A DNA stretch of 64,000 nucleotides from Mangrovibacterium marinum (GTDB taxonomy: Bacteria > Bacteroidota > Bacteroidia > Bacteroidales > Prolixibacteraceae), in assembly GCF_003046625.1 (NCBI RefSeq), contig NZ_QAAD01000001.1, forward strand, positions 394,742 to 458,741, written 5' to 3'. A program made the position numbers and the translations under genes. Positions 38,111 to 44,904 of this stretch are shown here, one piece after another. The notes under the pieces were generated by a model that saw nothing but the letters and a program-made list of their open reading frames with translations, was not told the DNA's origin and made no database searches. Positions within the stretch are counted from its first letter, which is position 1; each line of letters opens with the position of its first letter.

Positions 38111-39565
38111 ATGCCATCTCAGAAACTTAGTTTACAACAACGATTGCTGCAAAAGTTATCACCGCAACAAATTCAGGTGATTAAACTTTTGGAGATTCCT
38201 ACCGTGCAGTTGGAGCAACGCATCAAAAAAGAGCTCGAGGAAAACCCGGTACTGGAAATGCAGAACGACCTGCCCGACGAGGAGGGGAATATGCAGGAAG
38301 AGGAAAATCCGAACGACCGCGACAACGAAGAATTCTCGCTGGAAGATTATATGGATGAAGACGATATTCCGGAGTATAAGCTGGCAGCCAACAACTATTC
38401 GAAAGACGACAAACAGATAGATATTCCGTTCTCGGCCGGAACCAGTTTCCACGAGTCCATGCACGAACAACTGGGCTTGGCTGATCTGGATGAAGAAAAG
38501 CGCAAACTGGCAGAATACATCATCGGCAACATTGACGACGATGGCTATCTGCGACGCGACCTGCTTTCGATCAGCGATGATCTGGCCTTCAACATGAACA
38601 TGAATGTCACCGAGGAAGAGCTGGCCGAATTGCTGGAGGTTATTCAGGAATTTGACCCTGCCGGTGTGGGTGCCCGCGATCTGCAGGAATGTTTGTTGCT
38701 TCAAATTCAACGAAAAAGAGCAACTCCGGCAGCCATGCTTGCCGAAAAAATCCTGGCCCACAATTTCGACGAGTTTACCAAAAAGCATTACGATAAGATT
38801 CTGCGCAAATACGAGGTGACCGAAGATGAGCTGAAAGATGCCCTGAACGAAATTCTCAAGCTCAACCCCAAACCGGGAGGCTCGTACAGCAATCCGCTCA
38901 ATAAATCGAATCAGGTAATTGTCCCCGATTTTTTGCTCGACAATCTGGATGGCGAGTTGCAACTTTCGCTCAACCAGCGTAATGTACCCGATTTACGGAT
39001 GAACAGCCATTATATGGAAATGCTGAAAGCTTACAGCCAGAATCGCAAAAACATCTCACGCGACCAAAAAGATGCGATGCTATTTGTCAAGCAAAAGCTC
39101 GATTCGGCCAAATGGTTTATCGATGCCATTCGCCAGCGCCACCAAACCTTGCTGGTAACCATGTCGGAAATCATCGACTTTCAGAAAGAATACTTTCAGG
39201 AAGGGGATGAAACGAAGCTTAAACCCATGATATTGAAAGACATTGCCGATCGTACAGGGCTCGACATTTCGACCATTTCGCGGGTGTCAAACAGCAAGTA
39301 CATTCAAACGCACTTCGGCATCTTTCCGTTGAAATATTTCTTTTCGGAAGGCATGCAAAAAGATACCGGCGAGGAAGTTTCGACCCGTGAAATCAAAAAA
39401 ATCCTGGAGGAATGTATCTCCAACGAAGATAAACGCAAGCCATTGACCGACGACAAACTGGCTCAGATTTTAAAAGAAAAATCGTACCCCATTGCCCGGC
39501 GCACGGTGGCCAAATACCGCGAACAACTGGGCATACCGGTAGCACGAATGCGTAAAGAACTATAA
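38111..39565 (+). CDS. rpoN: RNA polymerase sigma-54 factor
   Basis: A 484-residue sigma-54. I start it at 38111 (MPSQKLSLQQRLLQKLSPQQ), the standard N-terminal activator-interacting region; the open frame to 38054 adds nothing typical. Region I (1-50, rich in Gln and Leu) is followed by an acidic region II (EEEGNMQEEENPNDRDNEEF-like stretch, about 55-100), the core-binding domain, a helix-turn-helix (about 375-400, LKDIADRTGLDISTISRVSN) and the C-terminal RpoN box ARRTVAKYRE near 465. It directs promoters of the -24/-12 type that need an enhancer-binding ATPase; no such activator is encoded in this window. Confidence 0.96.
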   Translation: MPSQKLSLQQRLLQKLSPQQIQVIKLLEIPTVQLEQRIKKELEENPVLEMQNDLPDEEGNMQEEENPNDRDNEEFSLEDYMDEDDIPEYKLAANNYSKDDKQIDIPFSAGTSFHESMHEQLGLADLDEEKRKLAEYIIGNIDDDGYLRRDLLSISDDLAFNMNMNVTEEELAELLEVIQEFDPAGVGARDLQECLLLQIQRKRATPAAMLAEKILAHNFDEFTKKHYDKILRKYEVTEDELKDALNEILKLNPKPGGSYSNPLNKSNQVIVPDFLLDNLDGELQLSLNQRNVPDLRMNSHYMEMLKAYSQNRKNISRDQKDAMLFVKQKLDSAKWFIDAIRQRHQTLLVTMSEIIDFQKEYFQEGDETKLKPMILKDIADRTGLDISTISRVSNSKYIQTHFGIFPLKYFFSEGMQKDTGEEVSTREIKKILEECISNEDKRKPLTDDKLAQILKEKSYPIARRTVAKYREQLGIPVARMRKEL

Positions 39566-39579
39566 CACCCCTCAAGTCT

Positions 39580-40185
39580 ATGATTAAAAATGTGGCCAAA
39601 GCTTTATCCTATGTGTTTCATCCGCTGCTGATCCCAACACTGGGATTTTTGCTTTTAATGAACAGTAGCTTTTACTTTACGCTCATCTCGTTTGAAGCCA
39701 AAAAATTTATCCTACTGATTGTGCTGATGAGCACCCTGGTTCTGCCATTAATCAGCATTGGCCTGATGATGCTTACCACGCGCTTCAAGCTAAACCTCGA
39801 CAAAGCTTCCGACCGCATTATTCCGATGCTGAATACGGCCATTTTCTATTACCTGGGCTTTTATTTTTTGGGCAAGCTCCCCATTTTCCCCATCTACAAA
39901 CTCATGCTCATATCCAGTGTGCTAACCATTGCCATACTGTTGCTCATCACCATACGCTGGAAAATAAGCGCACACATGGCGGCCATTGGGGGCCTAATTG
40001 GCATTTTTCTGGCTCTGTCGTTGCGACTCAACTTCAACGGTTCGTTATTGTTAAGCGTCCTGCTTCTGGTTGCCGGCCTGGTGGGTACATCGCGTATCCT
40101 GCTGCAAAAACACAGCCCGCAACAGGTGTACGCCGGTTTCGTCATCGGCTTGCTGGTAAACTCGCTGGTAATCCTGTTGGTGTAG
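39580..40185 (+). CDS. PAP2-like integral membrane protein
   Basis: A 201-residue protein with five to six hydrophobic helices, starting 14 bp after rpoN and probably co-transcribed. Traces of the phosphatidic-acid phosphatase (PAP2) motifs are visible: KASDRIIP for motif 1 and SRILLQKHSPQQVYAG for motif 3. In motif 3 the usual aspartate after the histidine is glutamine, so lipid phosphatase activity is doubtful. Bacteroidota genomes often carry such a small PAP2-like protein. Function not determined. Confidence 0.65.
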   Translation: MIKNVAKALSYVFHPLLIPTLGFLLLMNSSFYFTLISFEAKKFILLIVLMSTLVLPLISIGLMMLTTRFKLNLDKASDRIIPMLNTAIFYYLGFYFLGKLPIFPIYKLMLISSVLTIAILLLITIRWKISAHMAAIGGLIGIFLALSLRLNFNGSLLLSVLLLVAGLVGTSRILLQKHSPQQVYAGFVIGLLVNSLVILLV

Positions 40186-40334
40186 ATATAAAACGTTTGA
40201 CATTTCAATGCAATTTTCAAATCAAACCACCACAATATTCATTAATCGTACGATCCCCAAAACGACCATTATTCATCTGATATACAATGCGTAGTACTAA
40301 CTACCAGCATTCCTCTATTCTCGGACTATTTAGT

Positions 40335-41309
40335 TTATATCCGCTTATTTTTGATCAATATTCTAAAGTACGGGCATTTCCCATTTATTGATAAATCTCT
40401 TTCGTCATTCCCTTTCCGGAATTTAACGATCTCAAATTGGTCAGGGTTAAATTTATGCAGAAATGTTATTGGCACCCCCATATATCCCTTAAAGTCTGAT
40501 GGTATGTCTTGTGTTCTATTAATGTTAATTCCATCATAGTTGTCATATTTGGGATATTCATCTTCGTGCCCAAAATATTTTTTTGTGAGCACTATATCTT
40601 CGTGTCGCTTTGATGTGTCCAAATTGGTTAACCATAAACAATTATTTGGAGAAACTATTCTATCCCCGGAACTATCAACACGAGCCTCTGTCCCATATAA
40701 TTCATAGTGATCAGGTACAATAAAACCAGAAATTCCTCTACCTAGGTTTATCCCTAACCACGCCTTGTTTTCTTTAATTAGCTTGAAAATCTCTTTATAA
40801 GTTATTGCGTTAATATTGCCAATTATCAAAAACTTTTTATTATATTTAACTAACTGAGCTACATACTCTCTGAATAATGAAAATGGAGGATTAGTGACAA
40901 CAATATCGGACTGCTTTAATAGTTCAATACTCTCCGAACTACGAAAATCGCCATCCCCATTAAAGGAAACAATGTCAGTTGACCCTGGCTCGTTCTTTTC
41001 CCCCTCTGCTCCTGTATATTCGAAGAAAAAACCATTTTTATCTTCTTCTGGATTAAATAAATCTCTTACTTGTTCTCTATAACAAGCTGCTATTAATTTT
41101 TTAAGACCTAATTTTTTAAAGTTTGAAGCAAAATACTTAAAAAAGTTACTAATTCGGGGGTCATCGCAATTGCAATAAACTATTTTATTGTAGAAATGAC
41201 TTTTATAATGTTGTAGTTCACTTTCTATATCTGAAAGCTGTGTATAAAACTCGTCACTTTTAGATTTTTTAGCTTTTTGTAATAATTCATTTGTTGCATT
41301 TCTTGCCAT
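40335..41309 (-). CDS. EcoRI-type adenine-N6 DNA methyltransferase (GAATTC)
   Basis: A 324-residue methyltransferase very close to M.EcoRI (326 residues) along its whole length. Recognisable blocks are MARNATNELLQKAKKSKSDE at the N-terminus, YCNCDDPRISNFFKYFA, the catalytic motif TNPPFSLF (motif IV), FLIIGNINAITYKE, and KCPYFRILIKNKR at the C-terminus. M.EcoRI methylates the second adenine of GAATTC, protecting host DNA against the partner nuclease. The gene lies 33 bp after the endonuclease gene in the same order and orientation as in the classical EcoRI system. Base composition is visibly more AT-rich than the surrounding housekeeping genes, suggesting recent transfer. The reading frame is intact. 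Confidence 0.95.
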   Translation of the reverse strand: MARNATNELLQKAKKSKSDEFYTQLSDIESELQHYKSHFYNKIVYCNCDDPRISNFFKYFASNFKKLGLKKLIAACYREQVRDLFNPEEDKNGFFFEYTGAEGEKNEPGSTDIVSFNGDGDFRSSESIELLKQSDIVVTNPPFSLFREYVAQLVKYNKKFLIIGNINAITYKEIFKLIKENKAWLGINLGRGISGFIVPDHYELYGTEARVDSSGDRIVSPNNCLWLTNLDTSKRHEDIVLTKKYFGHEDEYPKYDNYDGININRTQDIPSDFKGYMGVPITFLHKFNPDQFEIVKFRKGNDERDLSINGKCPYFRILIKNKRI

Positions 41310-41342
41310 TTTCCACTTCTGTTTTTAATAAAGCTTCTGTTC

Positions 41343-42181
41343 TTAGTTATCGACCTTGGTTATCTGATTAAATATCTCACTACCTAATAGTTGAAGAGAT
41401 GTTTTAGAAATTTCAAGCATAATATCAAACATCTTTTTAACATCCCATCTTTCACCATTTCCTTGTGTGTATATAGACGTTGCTTGAAGCATTATTGTTT
41501 TATCTTTATGGGTGACAAACTTATTTTTACACAAATTTTTATTTATTGGCATCCCATAATTTGCAGAAGTTAATCTGTCTAACCTATTTAACATGCCTGA
41601 ATTGTATTCCAGAGTTACTATCCTTCCATCGGGCCTTTTAACTGAAATAGTTTCGGTTAAAAAATTTGAGCCTTCCAGGAATAAGACATAAGGGAAGTGA
41701 GATTCAGACAACATCAAATTGGCGATTTCAGATATGTTTTTATGTGACCTTTCTATGGCATTACCCGCGGCCATTAAGTCTTGATTGCTATCCTTACCTA
41801 CCAGTTTTCCTATTTTGATATTTTCAATGTCTTTCCCTTGATGTTTAGCTTCCGACACTAGAACGATTCTCCAATTACCGTTATCGTCTTTAACTTCTAT
41901 TATACCACCATCAGGTATGATACTTGAATTTGGCACAAAAAGGTTTTGCCCTAATTCTGGATCTACTTTCTTTAAAGCTTCGTTTATCTCAGCCTTTTTT
42001 ATACTTGTTTTATATCGAAAAGATAATTGAGGGAACTCCTTTTCAAGCTGGTCAATTACAAAATGTGAAATTTTCCCAACTGTTATGTCATGTGATCTTG
42101 CTTCTTCTCCAAATATACCAACTACACCTTTAGACTCTTTATGCTGACTCGTTAGTCTTTTTGATTGATTCTTTTGGCCAT
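41343..42181 (-). pseudogene. EcoRI-type restriction endonuclease, start codon out of frame by one base
   Basis: The downstream frame encodes a near full-length EcoRI homologue. With one A restored in the five-A run at 42158-42162, the ATG at 42181 would open a 279-residue protein (EcoRI has 277). In that register the catalytic residues Asp91, Glu111 and Lys113 (PDGG, SEAK) and the recognition residues Glu144, Arg145 and Arg200 (NAIERSHKN, LNRLD) all fall on EcoRI's own numbers. As given, the ATG frame stops after nine codons. The homologous frame continues upstream (KNQSKRLTSQHK aligning with EcoRI KKQSNRLTEQHK) to a TAG with no ATG, GTG or TTG. The first in-frame start is a GTG at 41936, which would drop 82 residues including arm and dimer elements, though Asp91 onward would remain. 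It could be an inactivated nuclease, a frameshift-controlled gene, or a one-base assembly error. Confidence 0.9.
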
Positions 42182-42211
42182 GCTTTTTCTACCTCTATCC
42201 TAATTTGAATA

Positions 42212-42240
42212 CAAAAATAAAAATTTTAGTCTGTTGCAAA
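42212..42240 (-). promoter_or_regulatory. promoter of the EcoRI-type operon
   Basis: On the minus strand, TATTTTTG (42219-42212) matches the Bacteroidota -7 box TAnnTTTG, with TTTG (42240-42237) 17 nt upstream as a -33 element. Transcription would begin about 25 nt before the ATG at 42181, which supports that ATG as the intended nuclease start. Confidence 0.6.
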
Positions 42241-42557
42241 GCCTCCAGGACAGCCTCCATAAATTTGCTTTATCGCTTTATTCTGTCTTGACTGCAGGGA
42301 ACAATAGATATTTGGAAACCATTAGAAAAAAGCGAATTCATTCGGTGATTTCAAATACAAATCTGTATGCATTACCGAACACCAGATGCAAGAGATTCAG
42401 TGAAAACACGGTAGCATCCCACCAAGCAATTTGAAACAAATTAGATCCGGAGCTCTCTATCAAATCAAGACGACTTGCTAAAACATTCCCGACTTGAATA
42501 AAACCAAGCCGACCAACGGCTGGCGCATCACCTGCATCGACTTTCAAAAAAAACATT
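42241..42557. other. gene-free stretch upstream of the EcoRI island
   Basis: No gene is supported. A 72-codon minus-strand frame (42338-42556) is hydrophobic and family-less, and a plus-strand frame (42234-42434) overlaps it. The stretch has a GAATTC site near 42337. It may be relic DNA from the arrival of the restriction-modification genes. Confidence 0.5.
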
Positions 42558-42650
42558 CATGATTCCCGGGAATCACCAACTGGGATGAAAGTTCACTATT
42601 TTTCGACTATGCTGTTGTCGTTGTTTTCATAAGTTGTCGGGTTGTCATCC
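42558..42650 (+). repeat. dispersed intergenic repeat, copy 1
   Basis: About 90 bp opening with the perfect 14-bp palindrome GATTCCCGGGAATC (42561-42574) and containing GACTATGCTGTTGTCGTTGT. Positions 42561-42650 match 56166-56255 without gaps at 76 of 90 positions. A shorter, more diverged copy lies near 63353. It lies between the EcoRI island and the phoB terminator. Confidence 0.75.
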
Positions 42651-42713
42651 CACATCTAATTAAAACCAGTTATTGGCATCGCGCCTCAGTGTCTTTTGCG
42701 TGGTAAGACTTTC

Positions 42714-42745
42714 AAAAAAAGCACAGCCATTATCCGACCGTGCTT
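42714..42745 (-). terminator. terminator of the phoR-phoB-like operon
   Basis: AAGCAC (42719-42724) pairs with GTGCTT (42740-42745). On the minus strand the stem runs into seven T. It lies 31 bp after the response-regulator stop. Confidence 0.75.
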
Positions 42746-42775
42746 CAATATATTATAAAGAGCTTTCAAAAAGCC

Positions 42776-43483
42776 TTATTCAACAAACTTGTAACCAATC
42801 CCTTTCAGGGTCTTAATGTGGTCGTTGCCGATTTTTTCGCGCAGTTTGCGGATGTGTACATCGATGGTACGATCGCCCACAACAACATTGTCGCCCCAAA
42901 CCGAGAAATAGATTTCCTCGCGGGTGAATACTTTACCCGGCTTTGAAACCAGCAACGAAAGCAATTCAAACTCTTTGCGCGGCAGGATCATTTCCTCACC
43001 ATTCATCTTAATCAGGTAACGTTCCTTATCGATCACCAGATCGCCAATGGCAACCGTGTTGCTATTTTCGACCACCGCAGCTGCTGTGGCTCCACCGCCT
43101 CCGCCAGTACGCTTCAGCAAGGCTTTTACGCGGCTAACCAGCACCTTCGGACGGATAGGCTTGGTGATATAATCATCCGCTCCTGCTTCGAAACCGGCTA
43201 TTTGTGAATAATCTTCGCCGCGAGCGGTTAAAAATGCAATGATACAAGTTTGCAATGCCGGTATCTTACGAAGCTCTTCACAAGCTGCAATACCATCCAT
43301 CTCGGGCATCATCACATCCAGAATAATTAAATGAGGTACATTTTTTTCGGCAATTTTAATCGCCTCGGCTCCGTTTTGAGCGGTAAACACCTGGAAACCT
43401 TCTTTCTCCAGATTATAACTGATGAACTCTAAAATATCGACTTCATCATCCACCAAAAGGATTTTGTATTTTTCTTCACTCAT
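42776..43483 (-). CDS. OmpR/PhoB-type response regulator
   Basis: A 235-residue DNA-binding response regulator. The receiver domain (1-120) has the acidic pocket VDDE, the phosphoacceptor Asp56 (IILDVMMPEMDG), the switch Thr in FLTARGED and Lys in DYITKPIRPK. A glycine/alanine linker (TGGGGGATAAAV) precedes the winged-helix effector domain (about 145-235), with LPRKEFELLSLLVSKPG, WGDNVVVGDRTIDVHIRKLR and IKTLKGIGYKF. The neighbouring histidine kinase and the divergent phosphate transporter make PhoB the best guess for its role. The kinase gene comes first, 91 bp upstream. Confidence 0.85.
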   Translation of the reverse strand: MSEEKYKILLVDDEVDILEFISYNLEKEGFQVFTAQNGAEAIKIAEKNVPHLIILDVMMPEMDGIAACEELRKIPALQTCIIAFLTARGEDYSQIAGFEAGADDYITKPIRPKVLVSRVKALLKRTGGGGGATAAAVVENSNTVAIGDLVIDKERYLIKMNGEEMILPRKEFELLSLLVSKPGKVFTREEIYFSVWGDNVVVGDRTIDVHIRKLREKIGNDHIKTLKGIGYKFVE

Positions 43484-43574
43484 ATCAGATCAAATTACTG
43501 GGGCAATGTATTACTTTGATGTAAGATTACGATTAAAGTTGAAATAATCTTGAATTTCACGAAAAGTACCAAAA

Positions 43575-44609
43575 TCATTTGGCTTTTTCAAGGGTGAAGG
43601 TGAAAGTTGTCCCCTCATCCGCTTCCGATTTAACATTAATGGTTTGTTTATGGGCCTCAATGATGTGCTTAACGATTGACAAGCCAAGCCCGGTGCCACC
43701 TTGCTCGCGCGAACGCGACTTGTCGACCCGGTAAAAGCGCTCAAAGATCCGCGGCAGGTCACCTTTGTCGATTCCAATTCCATTGTCCATCACCTCAACC
43801 ATCAGATGATCCTTCATATCGTAAAAGGTGACTCGTACAAAGCCTTTCTGGCGCCCGTATTTAATTCCGTTGGTCACCAGATTAGTGAGCACCTCCATCA
43901 TCCGTTTCTTATCGGCACGAACCAGGACCGGCTTTTCGGGACGATCGAAGACCAACTGCATTTTACGCTCGCTGGCCATCATCTGCTCCATTTCAAGCAC
44001 ATCGTCAACCATCTTCACCAAATCGAAACTTTCAACCCGCAAGCGCATCACCCCGGATTCGAGCTTATTGATTGACTCCAGATCTTCGACGATGGAAATC
44101 ATCCGATCGATACTTTTCTCCGTTCTTTTCAGGTAGAGCATATTAATCTTGGGATCGTCCAGGCCTCCTTCCAACAGCGTGAGGATATAGCCCTGGATGT
44201 TGAAAATCGGTGTTTTCAGCTCGTGCGACACATTCCCGACGAACTCCTTCCGGTAACGCTCCAGATCTTTCAGCCGGGTGATTTCCTGGGTTTGATTTTT
44301 CGCCCATTGTTCAACTTCTTTATGCACATCGGCAATTTCGTTCACCGGCTGGTTGTTGATTTTTGTTGCTTTTCCCTGCAAAGGGGTTTCGCGAATAACC
44401 TTGTAAATCGGCTCTATTTTATCGTTGATGTAACGGGTGAGCAACTGAATTGTCAGGTAATAAACAACAACCAGCAACAAGGCAATCATGGTCAGTTTCA
44501 CCCAAACAGGCAACTTAAATACTAACAACACAAAAGCCTCGCACAAACAAAGAACCGCAATTAAAACAGTTACATAAAAAGCTAATCGCTTCGTCGGATA
44601 AATCTTCAT
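43575..44609 (-). CDS. sensor histidine kinase (PhoR-like)
   Basis: A 344-residue membrane kinase. Two transmembrane helices (about 10-31 and 36-56) with hardly any periplasmic loop between them are followed by a HAMP-like linker, the dimerisation domain with phosphorylated His129 (NVSHELKTPIFN), and the ATP-binding domain with N box (LTNLVTNGIKYG), G1 (DNGIGIDKGDLPRIFERFYR) and G2 (GGTGLGLSIVKHI). The short loop suggests it senses through the membrane or a partner, as PhoR does with the phosphate transporter. It is divergent from the PiT transporter at 44905. The Pho assignment is inference from neighbours. Confidence 0.85.
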   Translation of the reverse strand: MKIYPTKRLAFYVTVLIAVLCLCEAFVLLVFKLPVWVKLTMIALLLVVVYYLTIQLLTRYINDKIEPIYKVIRETPLQGKATKINNQPVNEIADVHKEVEQWAKNQTQEITRLKDLERYRKEFVGNVSHELKTPIFNIQGYILTLLEGGLDDPKINMLYLKRTEKSIDRMISIVEDLESINKLESGVMRLRVESFDLVKMVDDVLEMEQMMASERKMQLVFDRPEKPVLVRADKKRMMEVLTNLVTNGIKYGRQKGFVRVTFYDMKDHLMVEVMDNGIGIDKGDLPRIFERFYRVDKSRSREQGGTGLGLSIVKHIIEAHKQTINVKSEADEGTTFTFTLEKAK

Positions 44610-44812
44610 TCACATTCAATTTTCGGGTAAACAGAATTTGTCTTTCAAGAGCATCCAAAGTACACAAATTCACAAAAGGCCAGCGTACTTGGGTCGCGCA
44701 AAGATAAAAAGCGTGAACTTACAATCAGATAATCAGCGAAATAATTTCGGGGAAATTCAAAAATTAATAGCGAAAATCGAACAAAAAATACTTATTTCGC
44801 CGTAAATACTCA

Positions 44813-44839
44813 TTAACGGATTTTTAACGGTTTCTTAAT
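44813..44839 (+). promoter_or_regulatory. Pho-box-like direct repeats upstream of the PiT gene
   Basis: TTAAC at 44813 and 44824 and TTAAT at 44835 form three direct repeats with an exact 11-bp period, the spacing used by PhoB/PhoP-type regulators on DNA. A weaker GTAAA precedes at 44802. The block ends about 32 bp before a TAnnTTTG box, the right place to replace a missing -33 element. Confidence 0.6.
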
Positions 44840-44871
44840 TTATTATTTCTGAGCAGTATAAACAGAGGGTT

Positions 44872-44879
44872 TATTTTTG
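44872..44879 (+). promoter_or_regulatory. -7 promoter box of the PiT gene
   Basis: TATTTTTG fits TAnnTTTG and lies 25 bp before the start codon. No TTG is seen at the -33 distance, in keeping with an activator-dependent promoter. Confidence 0.55.
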
Positions 44880-44904
44880 CCCGCGATTATAATAAAAATC
44901 AAAA

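Noticed and set aside
38159..38962. 267-codon minus-strand frame
   Set aside because: Antisense shadow of rpoN; no domain character.
42158..42164. Programmed -1 ribosomal slip site in the EcoRI-type nuclease
   Set aside because: The run is C followed by five A and G, and in the ATG frame it does not give the X-XXY-YYZ heptamer; only a single lysine-codon slip is possible. Kept as one of several explanations, not annotated as a frameshift signal.
42338..42556. 72-codon hydrophobic minus-strand frame upstream of the EcoRI island
   Set aside because: No recognisable family, no promoter, and it overlaps another frame on the plus strand; too weak to call a gene or a remnant.
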